NCBI GenBank assembly: GCA_030141605.1
Contig: JAQGDQ010000482.1
Span: 105,939-169,938 of the forward strand
Reading direction: 5' to 3'
DNA from: Tubiluchus corallicola
Taxonomy: Eukaryota; Priapulida; Priapulimorpha; Priapulimorphida; Tubiluchidae
DNA length: 64,000 bases
Below, one piece after another: positions 11,572-22,100 of this stretch. The position numbers and the translations under genes were made by a program. Numbering within the stretch: position 1 is the first letter of the stretch; each line of letters begins with the position of its first letter. Under the pieces are notes generated by a model. It searched no databases. It had not been told where the DNA came from and saw nothing but the letters and a program-made list of their open reading frames with translations.

Positions 11572-12748
11572 TTTAAATTCAATTCAATTCAATTTTAATG
11601 TATTTATCTCTGTATAATACTACAATAAAACATGATTAATAAAAGAATCGCTAATAAGTTTTGAAGAATGGTTAAAATGAATAGATAGATCTAGAACTAG
11701 AGAAAGGATAGCACAAAGACTATAAAGTCACCTAGTCTGCTATCCTTTACACTGCAGTGTTTTTCAACCAGTGTGCCGCGGCACACTGATGTGCCGTGAA
11801 AGATCATCAGGTGTGCCGTGGGAAATTATCTAATATCACCTAATTAACCATTGTCGGGTGTCTGTGCTGTAATAAACTGTGGCCGATAATGTATAACTCT
11901 TTTATTTCAGTGGGTGGCAGCAGAGAGCGATAAATGCCTGTAAAGTCAATAGAGTTAGTGTTTATGTACAGCATCATTACTTGAAATATACTTGACTCTC
12001 AAAACACTGCGGGGTTGAATGATAAACAAGAGAATTATCACTGTTGTATGTTTGCTTAGTAAATTCGTGTACAGTTTACTTTGAGCACATAACTGGTTTA
12101 GATATACCATAGTTTAGGTTTGCTATATATACAAATGTAAATGTGTTGCGGGCAATCAACCACAGACAGCTTCATTAATATAGTAAGTTTTCAGGCTTCC
12201 TTAGAACTATCAATCGACTTGATCAGGCGTAATTATAGGGCCAAAGAATTCCACAATTTGGAGGCAGGAGACGTGAACGATTATGTGACTAGCCTGCTAC
12301 GTGAGACTTCAAGATTTCACCACTTTCTGTGCTGACGCATCAGTCAGAATGGTCACGTGACCACCTATTGTTTCAACATGCACGTGTCTGTAAATGGTGG
12401 TGGTGCCCGAGGATTTTGGAAATGTAAAAAATGTGCCGTGGCTCAAAAAAGGTTGAAAATCACTGCTTTACAGAATAGATAAAATGATTTTTAGACACTG
12501 GTGGGCATTAATGTTTAATTTAGGAAGCATTAATAATTTTAAAATTATGACATTTGCTATATAATTAAGTAATCCAGAGTAAAGAAAATACGTGTACTAT
12601 AATTAGCAGGCAACAAAATAAGGTCAGTCTTGATTAAACTAAAAATAGCATTTACATTTTATGTGAAACGCAGGTCAAAATTGTTATGAAATGATAAAAA
12701 CACTTTGGGTTAATAATGCAATTAATCAACGCAATTCAATTCAATTCA
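11572..12748 (-). mobile_element. CR1/L2-type LINE 3' end, interrupted by a hAT MITE
   Basis: On the minus strand the segment ends in an AT-rich tail followed by (AATTG)n at 11576-11592. A second AATTCAATTCAATTCAA tract at 12728-12748 may be the other half of a target duplication. The hairpin AAAGGATAGCA...TGCTATCCTTT at 11703-11748 has the CR1-like core GACTATAAAGTCACCTAGTC. The same core recurs at 58107-58150 and, diverged, at 39625-39662. No coding remains. The hAT MITE at 11755-12465 sits beside the hairpin. Confidence 0.55.
11755..12465. mobile_element. Non-autonomous hAT (Buster-like) MITE
   Basis: The ends CAGTGTTTTTCAACC and GGTTGAAAATCACTG are inverted repeats. CTTTACA occurs on both flanks (11745-11751 and 12466-12472), consistent with an 8-bp hAT target duplication with a slightly altered edge. 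Subterminal GTGTGCCGCGGCACAC and GTGCCGTGGCTC match the ends of the transposase-bearing copy at 19.6-21.56 kb, in inverse orientation. It is therefore a deletion derivative of that family. Confidence 0.8.
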
Positions 12749-13970
12749 AATGTGCTGCTGCGTGTATTTCCATATACATATACAATCAAGCCTCGTTATA
12801 ACGCCCTCTTTATAACTCCAACATCGCTTTGAGTGCCCAGGTTTTTGTATTACTGCGCCTCGTTACAATACCAAAATCGCTCAATACGAACTTTGTTTGC
12901 AGTCCAAATGTGGACGGTTGAAAAAGGCTTGCCTGTACACAGTATAAATGAAACAAATGTTGTAAATTTGACCATCATAACAGCCAAAACCAAAAATCAG
13001 CTACGTATGATCTTTCGTTAAAACTACCTTCAACTGTGATTTGTGAACTTTGATCTAATCAGGTAGGGCTACCTAGGCTTGTACTCTGTTGTTAAACAAC
13101 TTTAGTTAGCATAGAACACGAGCTACCTGCTTTACATTTAAATACTGTACATATCTAGACATTGAAATCGGTGATGTAGCAATATTTTAACAAGTTTTAT
13201 GCAAAAAATCATTAAATTTTTAATTATAATTACCCTGGATTCGAAAATAGTTTAAGCTTGTTTAATACGTACTATACAGTTAAAACAAAGCTAAAAAATT
13301 GTTATAGTTTGTACTGTAGGAAACTCAGAGTAACCGATAAACTTTAGTGTGTATTGATTGCTGCCTGTTAAGACTAGGCTTTACTAAAGTACAAAACACG
13401 TGCATTGGCATTTTTATCCATTTCACAGGATACATGTACACTATACATGTGCCATTCTTTGGCAGACTATAAACTTATTAAGTTAAAAACAATGCTTGGT
13501 GCAGTTTATCGGATAATTGCATGGCCAGATCTGCTGCTAAATTTTGCCTTGATAAGACATAATTGAGCAGAATTCCTGAAATTTATACAAAATAAATGGA
13601 GAACCTCTATGGACATGTGTTGAACCAACAGACGTGATACAACTATGCATCCATTGGATTCTCTACGCCTTTTTAAGCGTCATTTATCTTAGCCTTTCAG
13701 AACACCCAAAGGTCGTTCACACATTATATGTTAATCTCAATTCACTGTATCACTGTTGCGAAAACGAAGATCTTTAAATCTTTTAATACTGTTTATAATG
13801 TACGCGTGTGAAATGACCTTTAGCAGCCTTTCAAAGCCAAAATCTAATTAAAATTAGGTCTGATTATTAAGCATAATTATCTAATATTAAGGTGTACGAT
13901 CACTACGAACTGATTAAAAATAATTAAACCTAGCTGGCACTGGCAGTCAATATGCTTAACCCTGATATTC
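12749..13970. other. Intergenic DNA with a possible pogo-like remnant
   Basis: At 12783-12850 the sequence CAAGCCTCGTTATAACGCC resembles the end of a pogo/Tigger element, but no matching opposite end was found. The rest is unremarkable AT-rich DNA downstream of the elongase gene. Confidence 0.35.
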
Positions 13971-13986
13971 AAGAAAATGCATAAAA

Positions 13987-13992
13987 TTTATT
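13987..13992 (-). terminator. Poly(A) signal of the ELOVL6-like gene
   Basis: TTTATT on the plus strand is AATAAA on the minus strand, 28 bp downstream of the elongase stop codon. Cleavage would fall around 13965-13975, giving a very short 3' UTR. Confidence 0.55.
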
Positions 13993-14019
13993 TATCATTA
14001 TTGGCTACAGATGGTGTCA

Positions 14020-14958
14020 TCAAGGTCTTCGTAATTCTGCTTTCACTGCTCGATCAAACCTGTTCTTCAAATCCTCTTGAGGAATATTCGTAGGAACCTT
14101 CAAGCCTTTTGTCGACGTCACATCTAGTGACGTCATCACCTGGGCATTGTTCGAGTTCAATCTCTTCGCGCCACTGACGTCATCAACACTTGGAGCGACG
14201 CAATACGACGCGTAGAAGAAATGGGCGAAGAGTACAGCGTAACTGGAGTACATCAGGAAACCGTACTTTAAACTTTCGTAACTTCCAGCACAATTTTCAC
14301 CCAACGATTTCAGTTCCCAGGCCGAATAACTCACCCAAATTCCTATGAACATTTGCAATAGCTGTGCTGACGTCACGGTCACGCTGACCCATCGAGGCAC
14401 GCGGTATTTCATTGATCGAAACGCGTAGTACGAGTACATCATGGCGTGGACTGTGAAGTTGAGAGCCACAAACCACAAGCCACAGCCGGTGCTCTCTGAA
14501 TAACTATACCAACAATAGATCAGTACAGTAACGTGATGATACCAGTGAAGAAAAATCAATTTCTGCTTTCGCAATACGATGAAAATCGTGTCGATTAGTT
14601 CCGGAAATTTAGACAGTTGAAAAAGAAATGTCCAGTAGCCGGTAACGCCCTTGGCGAACCAGTCATCACACACACTGTGCCTCCAACCATGCGTCTCCAG
14701 TGCCCAGATTAGGGCCGGCAGGGTCCTGGCTGCCCCAAAGATGCTGAAAACCGCCAGGAACATATTCCACACCGTCAGAGCAGTACGTAGTTCATATTTG
14801 CTCCTTGTTTGCATGAATGCCCTCAGTAGAAATATAATGAGAATGTAAACAGAACTATAGTAGAATGTCAGTTTCCAGTTGTCCTTCATCCACTGGTTAG
14901 CACTGTTGTGGTCGAAATCTTTCTCGAATTCAAACACGACGGAATAATTCATCGTCAT
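14020..14958 (-). CDS. ELOVL6: ELOVL6-like very-long-chain fatty acid elongase, intronless
   Basis: One uninterrupted frame of 312 codons. The open frame extends 16 codons further to a GTG, but the first ATG is at 14958 (CAAGATGA context) and aligns with the family start; a second ATG lies two codons on. The protein is a multipass ER membrane condensing enzyme (3-ketoacyl-CoA synthase) of the ELO family. It has FEKDF near the N-terminus, ELIDTIFIVLRKQKLIFL, the catalytic HxxHH box as HWYHH at residues 138-142, and NFTVHAMMYSYYA. These motifs match ELOVL6, which elongates C12-C16 acyl-CoAs, mainly palmitate to stearate. The tail after about residue 256 is not conserved and has no KKXX-type retrieval signal. 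Absence of introns suggests a retrocopy or lineage-specific intron loss. The intact frame plus CCAAT/CRE promoter and poly(A) signal argue that it is active. Confidence 0.93.
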   Translation of the reverse strand: MTMNYSVVFEFEKDFDHNSANQWMKDNWKLTFYYSSVYILIIFLLRAFMQTRSKYELRTALTVWNMFLAVFSIFGAARTLPALIWALETHGWRHSVCDDWFAKGVTGYWTFLFQLSKFPELIDTIFIVLRKQKLIFLHWYHHVTVLIYCWYSYSESTGCGLWFVALNFTVHAMMYSYYAFRSMKYRVPRWVSVTVTSAQLLQMFIGIWVSYSAWELKSLGENCAGSYESLKYGFLMYSSYAVLFAHFFYASYCVAPSVDDVSGAKRLNSNNAQVMTSLDVTSTKGLKVPTNIPQEDLKNRFDRAVKAELRRP

Positions 14959-15040
14959 CTTGACACGAAAAAATACTGTACTGTGAATCTCCAACCTGGG
15001 ATTCACGCTAACAGCAGACGACCGAATTTTCTAGTCTCTG

Positions 15041-15079
15041 ATTGGCTGTTCGGCGCTCAGATGTTAGCGAATGACGTCA
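15041..15079 (-). promoter_or_regulatory. CCAAT box and CRE upstream of the ELOVL6-like gene
   Basis: On the minus strand, AGCCAAT (plus-strand ATTGGCT, from 15041) lies about 85 bp upstream of the ATG. A perfect palindromic CRE, TGACGTCA, is at 15072-15079. No TATA box was seen. Spacing and orientation fit a proximal promoter. Confidence 0.5.
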
Positions 15080-15550
15080 CAATTGCGCAAAGGCGCGGCT
15101 GGGATGCGTAATGAGAATTTGTCGACTGGAGTAAAACGTCATTACAAAAAATTGTTGGAAATAATTTTAATTATTGATCCTATTATTTTAACCTTTACTT
15201 TAAAAATATTTGTGTTAACAAAATTGTTCCATAGATTTCTAACGGCAAATCTACCAAAATACTTGTAGCATTCGCTGGTTTGTGGTGTGTTTGTTTATCT
15301 GGTTACCAGCGCGCTTACAATAATGCGTAACAAGAAATTCTCGTTTCTAAAAGGTTGTTTAAATACGGAGTCCACAAGACAAAATTTAAATTTTGAATTT
15401 TTTTGAACGAATACAAATCTTTTGCGTTTCATCGCATCCAGTATTGTGACGTCACAGTGGGAGTATAAAGAAGAATAGTTGCCGTGCATACATTCAGAAA
15501 CTGTGGACTATTTTTTCAAGTTGTAAAAACTTTCATGCTGTTTAATATCT
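15080..15550 (+). promoter_or_regulatory. Upstream region with a CRE plus TATA pair on the plus strand
   Basis: A perfect TGACGTCA at 15447-15454 is followed ten bases later by TATAAAG (15464-15470) on the plus strand, a plausible core promoter pointing away from the elongase. No gene is recognised downstream before the LINE fragment at about 15.55 kb, so its product is unknown. The rest of this 470-bp stretch shows no gene. Confidence 0.3.
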
Positions 15551-16012
15551 ATGTCTGGAAAACAGTTTTTCCGAGTGAATAAAGCTGAAATCGATGCGTT
15601 TCGAAGGCGAAATTACAGAAACATTTTGGGTATTGGATGGCCAAAGAAAATTTCAAACAAAGATCTATATGAAAAAATAAAAGAAGAACCTTGGACAAGA
15701 AAAATAAAAAGACGCCGTTTAAGATGGATTGGGCATATGCTTAGACTACCTGATGATATTCCAGTGAAGATAGCTCTTCAACAAGCCATAGAACCAGCTA
15801 AAAACTTTCAAGAGGACAGATGTTAACATATTTAGATTTTACACAGAAAGATTTAAACACTTCAGCATTGATCCTTAGAAATAAATGTACTTGGGGCATT
15901 GCGACGAGCAGGGAGTCCTGGCATAGGGAGGTGAGCAGAATCATGTCACTGGACGTGTGATTCATTGGATGATGATGATGGATGATGATGATGACGATGA
16001 TGATGATGAGTG
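15551..16012 (+). mobile_element. RTE-like LINE, 3' end with (GAT)n tail
   Basis: The open part (to 15826) encodes the C-terminal tail of a non-LTR reverse transcriptase, with AFRRRNYRNILGI, WPKKISNKDLYEK and RRLRWIGHMLRLPDD. These are typical of endonuclease/RT elements whose last block is RRLRWxGHxxR. After frameshifts the homology continues (TSRESWHREVSRIM in another copy) to a GAT/GATG tail at 15964-16012. It is a 5'-truncated, dead insertion. Two related pieces occur at 16.5 and 22.1 kb. Confidence 0.75.
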
Positions 16013-16499
16013 AATATTCAAATTGTTAAAATCACCCACATTGTCCTGTAAATTTGATAAACGAAGCATTCCAAACTATTTATAGATCAGATTTAGATTT
16101 ACTTATTTTAACAGGCTCGTTACATCGGCAATATAAATTAAAAATGCTCGTTAGTAACTAATTAATTATCTACTGACATAAAACTAGTTTAACACGGGAG
16201 TGAAATAACAAATTTGATTAACATTGTAAAAAAGTTTCGCTAGAAATGGCTGCAATAATATTATTAAATACAGACATAATTGCGTAGATGAACTTGTATT
16301 TTTGACGGCTGCTGGAAGGCCTCTATTACTGCAATCAGAGGGAATAAACAAAAAAGTCATTTTAAGTTTCTCTTAGTGGCAAAGATATAGATGTAAATAA
16401 ATGCAAAACGCCCTTGAAAATACATGTTGGCAAATTGCCAACTGCCTTTGAACGCCACACGTTCGAAGTATTGTTTTATACGTAACCTAGCAATAACGC

Positions 16500-16750
16500 A
16501 ACCGTTTGAGATGGATTGGGCACATGCTTAGACTACCTTCCATTAAAGATAGCTCTTCAACAAGCCATAGATCCAGCCAGAAAACCTGCAGGGGGATAAA
16601 TGTTAAGATATTTAAATTTTGCACAGAAAGATTAAAACATTTCAGCACTCATCGTTAGAGATAAATGCACTTGGGACACTGCAGCGAGTAGGGAGTTCTG
16701 GCATAAAGAGGTGAGCAGAATCATGTCCCGGGTCATGGTTCATTGTATGA
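16500..16750 (+). mobile_element. RTE-like LINE fragment
   Basis: This is a short diverged copy of the same 3' region as at 15.7-15.95 kb. It starts within the block for RWIGHMLRLP and ends near the block for the terminal IMS. It lacks the trinucleotide tail and has stops and indels. Confidence 0.65.
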
Positions 16751-17084
16751 AGCCAGCATTCTACGCAAGTGTTTCATCTAATCTGTGTTGCCGTGTAGTG
16801 TCGTGTTACGGGCGTCTCTGTCTTTTCTTGGTGAAAAATCTATTATTTTCGTAATAAAGTGTTATATCTTAAGTTAGACAACCGTCGGGTTGATGAGTGG
16901 TGCCCACGGTTTATCCAAAGGGATTTTGATACTGGAAAGTCGGTCGGACGTGAGATAAATACCGGATGTCGTTACAGTACTTCCTTCCTTTTGTGGCCTC
17001 GCATTGGGAAATCCCGAAACGATACGAAAATTAGACTTTTGTTAAACATTGCTGTAGACTTTAAAAATTGAGGAATAGTATTGT
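16751..17084. other. Intergenic DNA, nothing recognised
   Basis: A 70-codon frame at 16859-17071 has no recognisable similarity, and I see no other structure. Confidence 0.4.
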
Positions 17085-17698
17085 GCACCCATAATACTAC
17101 TCAATTTTCAAGTCCCATAAAAAGTATACATCTTAAAACCAACGTTATTGCAAAGGCGTTTTACTGATAATTAAATAATAAGTTAAAACTTAATTAACGG
17201 CAGGCGAGCCCAGCTGTTGATGACATCACAAACTAACTTAATTTTCAACTTCAAAAATATTCCACGAGTGTTTTGCACGTGTTTGCGAAAGCGCAAATTG
17301 AAGTACAGTACTACTGTAAGATATTTAGTGTGTTGTACTAAAACTAGACAAGTTTTAAGGTAAAAATTCAAATTTCAAATTTACCCCTGTGCTTACGCAT
17401 GAACTGTCGTATGTGTGTTGTTCGTCACAAACTAACACATCTGAACTGAGTGGTGCAGCACCTGGTTTTTGTGCAATGCGTTTCCGAAAAGCAGGCGCTA
17501 ATGCCCATCTAACTAGCGAATGGTGAAATGTATGTAACAGCGAAGAACTAGTGACGCAAATGTGAAATTTGTTTTTGTGTGGTAATAATTTTTTCACGAT
17601 AGTCATTTTTGAAAAAAATAATATGTTTCCTTTCAATGTTTTAAAGAGTAGATTGTTTTGATCTACAGTTTACAATTGGGTCCGGTTTTGCTTTAAAA
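17085..17698 (+). repeat. Dispersed repeat family R1, copy A
   Basis: About 615 bp, also present at 57364-58011 (same strand) and 62444-63068 (inverted). Shared landmarks are CAATTTTCAAGT near the left, GATGACATCACAAAC, TTGTACTAAAACTAG, CACATCTGAACTGAG and the right edge GGGTCCGGTTTTGCTTTAAAA. It is non-coding; class unknown, although copy C sits inside an element with long terminal inverted repeats. Confidence 0.8.
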
Positions 17699-19380
17699 CC
17701 CAAATTTTGGGAAACCACGGCTTCTTTCACCAGGTTACATAAAATTAATCACATAGATTCTAGAATGTAATTTTTCATCTTTTGTAATTTTTTTGCTCAT
17801 CTTCACCAACACAAATAAATCCTAAATATAAATAATTATAGCAATAAGTTTGTATTACAGCAACGTGCTGTACCAACGTAACAAAGTGTCACGCAAATAA
17901 AAAAAACAGGAATGCAGACAAGTAAACAAATGAAAAAGCAAAAAAATAAGCAAGTAAACAAGTAATTAACCTTTTAACCATTCATCGTAAGACATGTGAA
18001 CAAGACTTTATAATAATTAAATAAACACGCTGATAATACGCAACCTATTTTTTATAATAATAATATTTGTAATTAGGCTTTTTTTACAATTGATAACAAT
18101 AATTAGATTTTTGAAGCAATATTATCACAGTAAGTTTCGAAGTTTCGCATAAGCTAACTATATAGACTGATAATATAAATTGACGCTGCTGCCCCCAAAC
18201 TTTGTGCTACAAACGCGGCAGTACACTAGCAACATTAACCTGGAAAAACATTATGCTTTCAAATACTGCATAAGTTTCCCAGCATGGAAAATTGTCTGTA
18301 AGCATGGGGCGCATCAAGGTTTTAGTGGTTACTATTAATTAAATGTGTTTCTCTTTTACCTAGGGAGTTCGCGTAACTGTTTATGGTGTAGTACATACCA
18401 TTTGTGTAATAATTGCTCCTGTTTGTTATATGGTCTTATAATATGACTGTTTGCAGCGTGTCATTAAATACGCACTTTATAGGCCCATGAAAGGATATGC
18501 GTTTTCCCACGAAGATTGTTTAGAGTCTGCTTACTTTTAAATACAACATAGATTAATTACTAATTATTCATACTTCTGTTTCTCTCTTGAAACAGTAATT
18601 GCTATTAAAATTTTGTGTTCTCATTAATAGACCGTTTGACAGTGTAATTACACATTTAATTTAAGCATAATATTAAGGATTTTTGTTTGTTCGATAACCA
18701 AAATAGTTTGTTCTTATAATATAACTAATAATAGTTAAATATGCGTTTTGATTAGATTAAGTTAACTTACCTGTTTTTACTTGTAAGGTGGTGACATCTG
18801 GCTTCAATATTAGCGACCAGGTTTTAAATACCTATCATTGAAGTTTCAATGTGTTCAAAGCAGTGATGGCGTGATGACGTGTTTTCTGTGTAATTCACGA
18901 TTTGATGCCAAACATGTATATATATTTTGCTTAATTTTATTTGGTTATATACTGAAAGTCTCGGACTAATTTCACATAATGGTAATTGACATTTTGATAA
19001 GAAATCAATTAGTTTATTAAAAGAATTTGCTTTTCATTCCAGATGAAATGTATAATTTTGGGAAATGGCGTCTTAATGCGTGTCAAATATGAAGTAAAAT
19101 GACGAAGGGGCATGTGCTGTGATGATGGTGCACAAACAATAGAATATTATACTAAGCAATACTTGATGACTTTGTTTGTTTGTCACTATAAAACCCAAAC
19201 ACATAATTTATGCGATTACACAATGTATATTTAGACAGAGTAAACCCGCAGACTAAAACTATCTAGTTTGCTTAAATACAAAACAGTTTATTTACAAATT
19301 TATAACACATTTGACATGTATGAAAACGAGTGTATTAAAAACAATATGAACCGATTTTATCCATTCCACACACCCCAAAC
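17699..19380. other. AT-rich intergenic DNA, nothing recognised
   Basis: No conserved ORF or repeat structure was identified on either strand in this 1.7-kb stretch. Confidence 0.45.
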
Positions 19381-19390
19381 GCATCCACAC

Positions 19391-19516
19391 CGCATGCTAC
19401 GTAAACGCATCCACAACCGCAAGTAGGTTAGATGTTACACCTCTGGCCGATTTCCCGGCTACCGCATGCTACGTAAACGCATCCTTCGTAAACGCATCTA
19501 CAACCGCATGTTACGT
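19391..19516. repeat. Short direct repeats of a double palindrome
   Basis: CGCATGCTACGTAAACGCAT at 19391 and 19463, and a variant at 19505, join the palindromes GCATGC and TACGTA. The intervening CATCCACAACCGCA blocks are also repeated. This looks like a decayed minisatellite. Confidence 0.5.
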
Positions 19517-19699
19517 AAGCACCACTTTTATTTGGGTTAAATTTATAGCATTTACTGCTTTATAGATACGAATATTTTTGTTTGAACTAGTGTGATGGTT
19601 GGTTTCTGATGATAAACACGATCAGTGATTTTCAACCTTTTTTGAGCCACGGCACATTTTTTACATTTCCAAAATCCTCGGGCTCACCACCAACCAAAA

Positions 19700-21136
19700 T
19701 GACACAAAATGACACTCTAACACAGTACACATTATACATATAGTTAATATTATAGCTTCTAAATGTATTTGTACTCACGTAGTGTGAAACCTGGGCCTGT
19801 TTCGATGAACACAAAAGGGATATCCTGGCAGGAATGGTAGAAAGACACACACGAAGCTCTTCCTCAACAGCTCTCAGTCTCTCTCTGTTTTTAGTTTTTA
19901 TCGCAGTCAAGCTTGAGAAGCTCAGCTCACATAGATATGTGGTTGAAAACGGGAGCAATGTCAAAATAGCTTTGTTGGCCAGAATGGGGAACTCCTTGGC
20001 AACAGATAACCAAAAACGGTCCAAAGGAAGATCAGCAAAGTTGAGCTTTAAACCACGATCTTGTTTCAGTTCAATGAGTTCCTCTTGCTCCTTTAAAGTC
20101 ATGTCCTTTCCAGCAACGGATACTGAGCTGTATGGGTCCCTAACCCAGTCAAGGCATTCTGTGAAGGCTGAAGAGAAATAAAATGACAACTTCTCCTCAA
20201 GAGTTTTCAAATGTGTGGCAATCACCTCGCACATTGCAGCAGTGTTGCCATCATGCAGTTTCTCGGTGAGCGGGAACATCTCAAGGTTGCCACGCTGCAC
20301 ATGTTGTTGCCAGAGCTGCACCTTTAAACGGAATTCGTTCATTTTATCAATGCTTGTAAGCAGGTTTTCATTTCGGCCTTGCATCCGTGTGTTCAGTTCA
20401 TTCAGATGATGAAATATATCAGCCAGGTATGCCAGCTTTGCGCACCATTTATCACTTGCAAGCAGCTTTGAGTAATTGGACTTCTCGTTTGTCAGAAACA
20501 CTTTAAGTTCCTCTCGCAACTTATACTGATTTAGCTACGAGTTCAGCAACAAGGTAGCTAGCTTTGAAGGCTCTCTCATTTACCTTTGTGGTTTTTCTCA
20601 AAAAAGTTGCCTGTTTCTCATTATTTTTACGTAAGCGTACAAAATACTCCATCGGCTTGTTTTGAACGGAAGGGTGTTTCGTTTGGAGATGGCGTTTAAG
20701 CTTGCTTGGCACCATGACGCTATTGGATAGCGTCTCACCATGGCGCTATTGGACAGCTTCTCACCATGGCGCTATTGGATAGCTTCTCACCATGGCGCTA
20801 TTGGATAGCTTCTCACCATGGCGCTATTGGATAGCTTCTCACCATGGCGCTATTGGAGCTTCTCACCACACACCAAGCACAGCGGAGTCGGTGCTGTAGC
20901 ATCCCCGGTCCAAAAGTAAATCCAAATGAAAGATAGCTTTCGCTGTATTGCCTCGAGCTCACCGTCTTGTCTTTTTTCTTTTGTCGACCACTCATACTAG
21001 GGCCTTCATCTGGGTCAGAATTTTGTCCAGGGCCCTGTTCGGCATTTGCATTTTCCCTTCTCAAAAACTTCTCCATCACTGTCACTTGCTCGTCTTGCTG
21101 AGATCCCAAACTGTCACTGTCACTGTCACGTGTCAC
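19700..21136 (-). pseudogene. hAT transposase (ZBED5-like), broken
   Basis: Reading on the minus strand, an ATG at 21136 opens an N-terminal segment that leads into a BED-type zinc finger (LRCAWC). The finger's second half, [11 protein letters not shown], resumes at about 20715 after a 26-bp tandem expansion that shifts the frame. It is followed by [12 protein letters not shown], then a stop at 20521-20523. The next frame (20519 down to 19632) begins in the late catalytic region and contains the hAT C-terminal dimerisation block ([20 protein letters not shown]). The central part carrying the first catalytic residues is missing, a deletion on the order of a few hundred codons by comparison with the family's usual length. 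It cannot encode an active transposase. The same family gave rise to vertebrate ZBED5/FAM200-type domesticated genes, but I see no sign of domestication here. Confidence 0.8.
20711..20868 (-). repeat. 26-bp tandem repeat inside the BED-finger coding region
   Basis: Six copies of ACCATGGCGCTATTGGATAG plus CTTCTC start at 20711, 20737, 20763, 20789, 20815 and 20841. In the transposase frame a single copy encodes the stretch between the Cys pair and SKLKRHL of the zinc finger. The array is thus an in-situ expansion of coding DNA, with a period not divisible by three. Confidence 0.9.
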
Positions 21137-21564
21137 GCAGCACTAACTCTATTTATTATTATTATTAACTCTATTATTGCACTGTATTAGATTCTAGACA
21201 AGCCATGTCTCACTCGTTTCCTGCAGACTCGTGCGCGCCGAACAATCCCCGGTCACGTGACCATTCTGATTGCGTCAGCACAATCAGAATCCTATCAAAG
21301 TTAACTTGTCCTATATACGTCAATCTAAGGTGCAAAGCCGTATTTTGGTATGTCAATTGCCATAGTTTTGATGTATGCAGCAGAGTCAGACTTTTTCTGT
21401 GCAGAACAAGTTGCTGATAAGACGTATCATAACTACATTTTCTAATATCTAGAGCACAGACACCCGACAATGGTTAATTAAGTGATATTAGATAATTTCC
21501 CAAGGCACACCTGATGATCTCTCACGGCACATCAGTGTGCCGCGGCACACTGGTTGAAAAACAC

Positions 21565-22100
21565 ATTCTAGGTTTTGTCAATGTAGTGAGTCATGCGTGG
21601 GAGTCATTGTTTACGTTGCGAGTTTGTTGGGCAACTACGCATTGTTGAAAAACAATTACATGTGGTTTGGTTCTGGAAAAGTCAACGGGCTGCGCATTAG
21701 CTTGAAGAAGTCAGAGCTCTTCCGTGTCTTGCCATGCTTAATGTAACACGAGCTTGCTTTATAAGACGCAATGATCCTACTTTTACACGGCAACAGTCTA
21801 TTTATGTGGCAGATATTGGATGCTTTTATTAATCGTGTTCTTAGTTTGCATTGTGGATTGTGGTTCGAGAATTATAGAAGGCAACCACAGGTAAGATGTA
21901 TCTCATTTTCAAATTTTATATTACTATTCTTTTTTTATTCTTAGCCTAATTTTAGCATGATTATGTGAGTTACAGCACATTATCTGAAGTTTTTTTAATT
22001 TGGTACCTATCAAGCGTGAACGGTGACTACCTTTTTTAATTTTTTGCCTGCACGAAGATCATAGGAACACTGCAGCATGTAAAAATGAATTGTCTCTAAC
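21565..22100. other. Intergenic DNA between the hAT element and a LINE copy
   Basis: No gene was recognised, and the short frames on both strands have no domain signal. Confidence 0.4.

Larger units (their letters stand above)
19622..21564 (-). mobile_element. hAT transposon (Buster/ZBED5-like), internally deleted
   Basis: The left end CAGTGATTTTCAACC at 19623 is inverted relative to the right end CTGGTTGAAAAACAC near 21550-21564, with subterminal GAGCCACGGCACA and GTGTGCCGCGGCACAC. These ends are shared with the MITE at 11755-12465. Remnants of a transposase lie on the minus strand between them. A clean 8-bp target duplication could not be called. Confidence 0.8.

Noticed and set aside
14959-15006. 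Sixteen extra codons upstream of the elongase ATG
   Set aside because: They begin at GTG, not ATG, and have no counterpart in the family. The first ATG at 14958 fits both the alignment and the context.
14651-15268. Plus-strand frames over the elongase and its promoter
   Set aside because: Antisense shadows of the ELOVL6 frame or of its promoter; no domain similarity.
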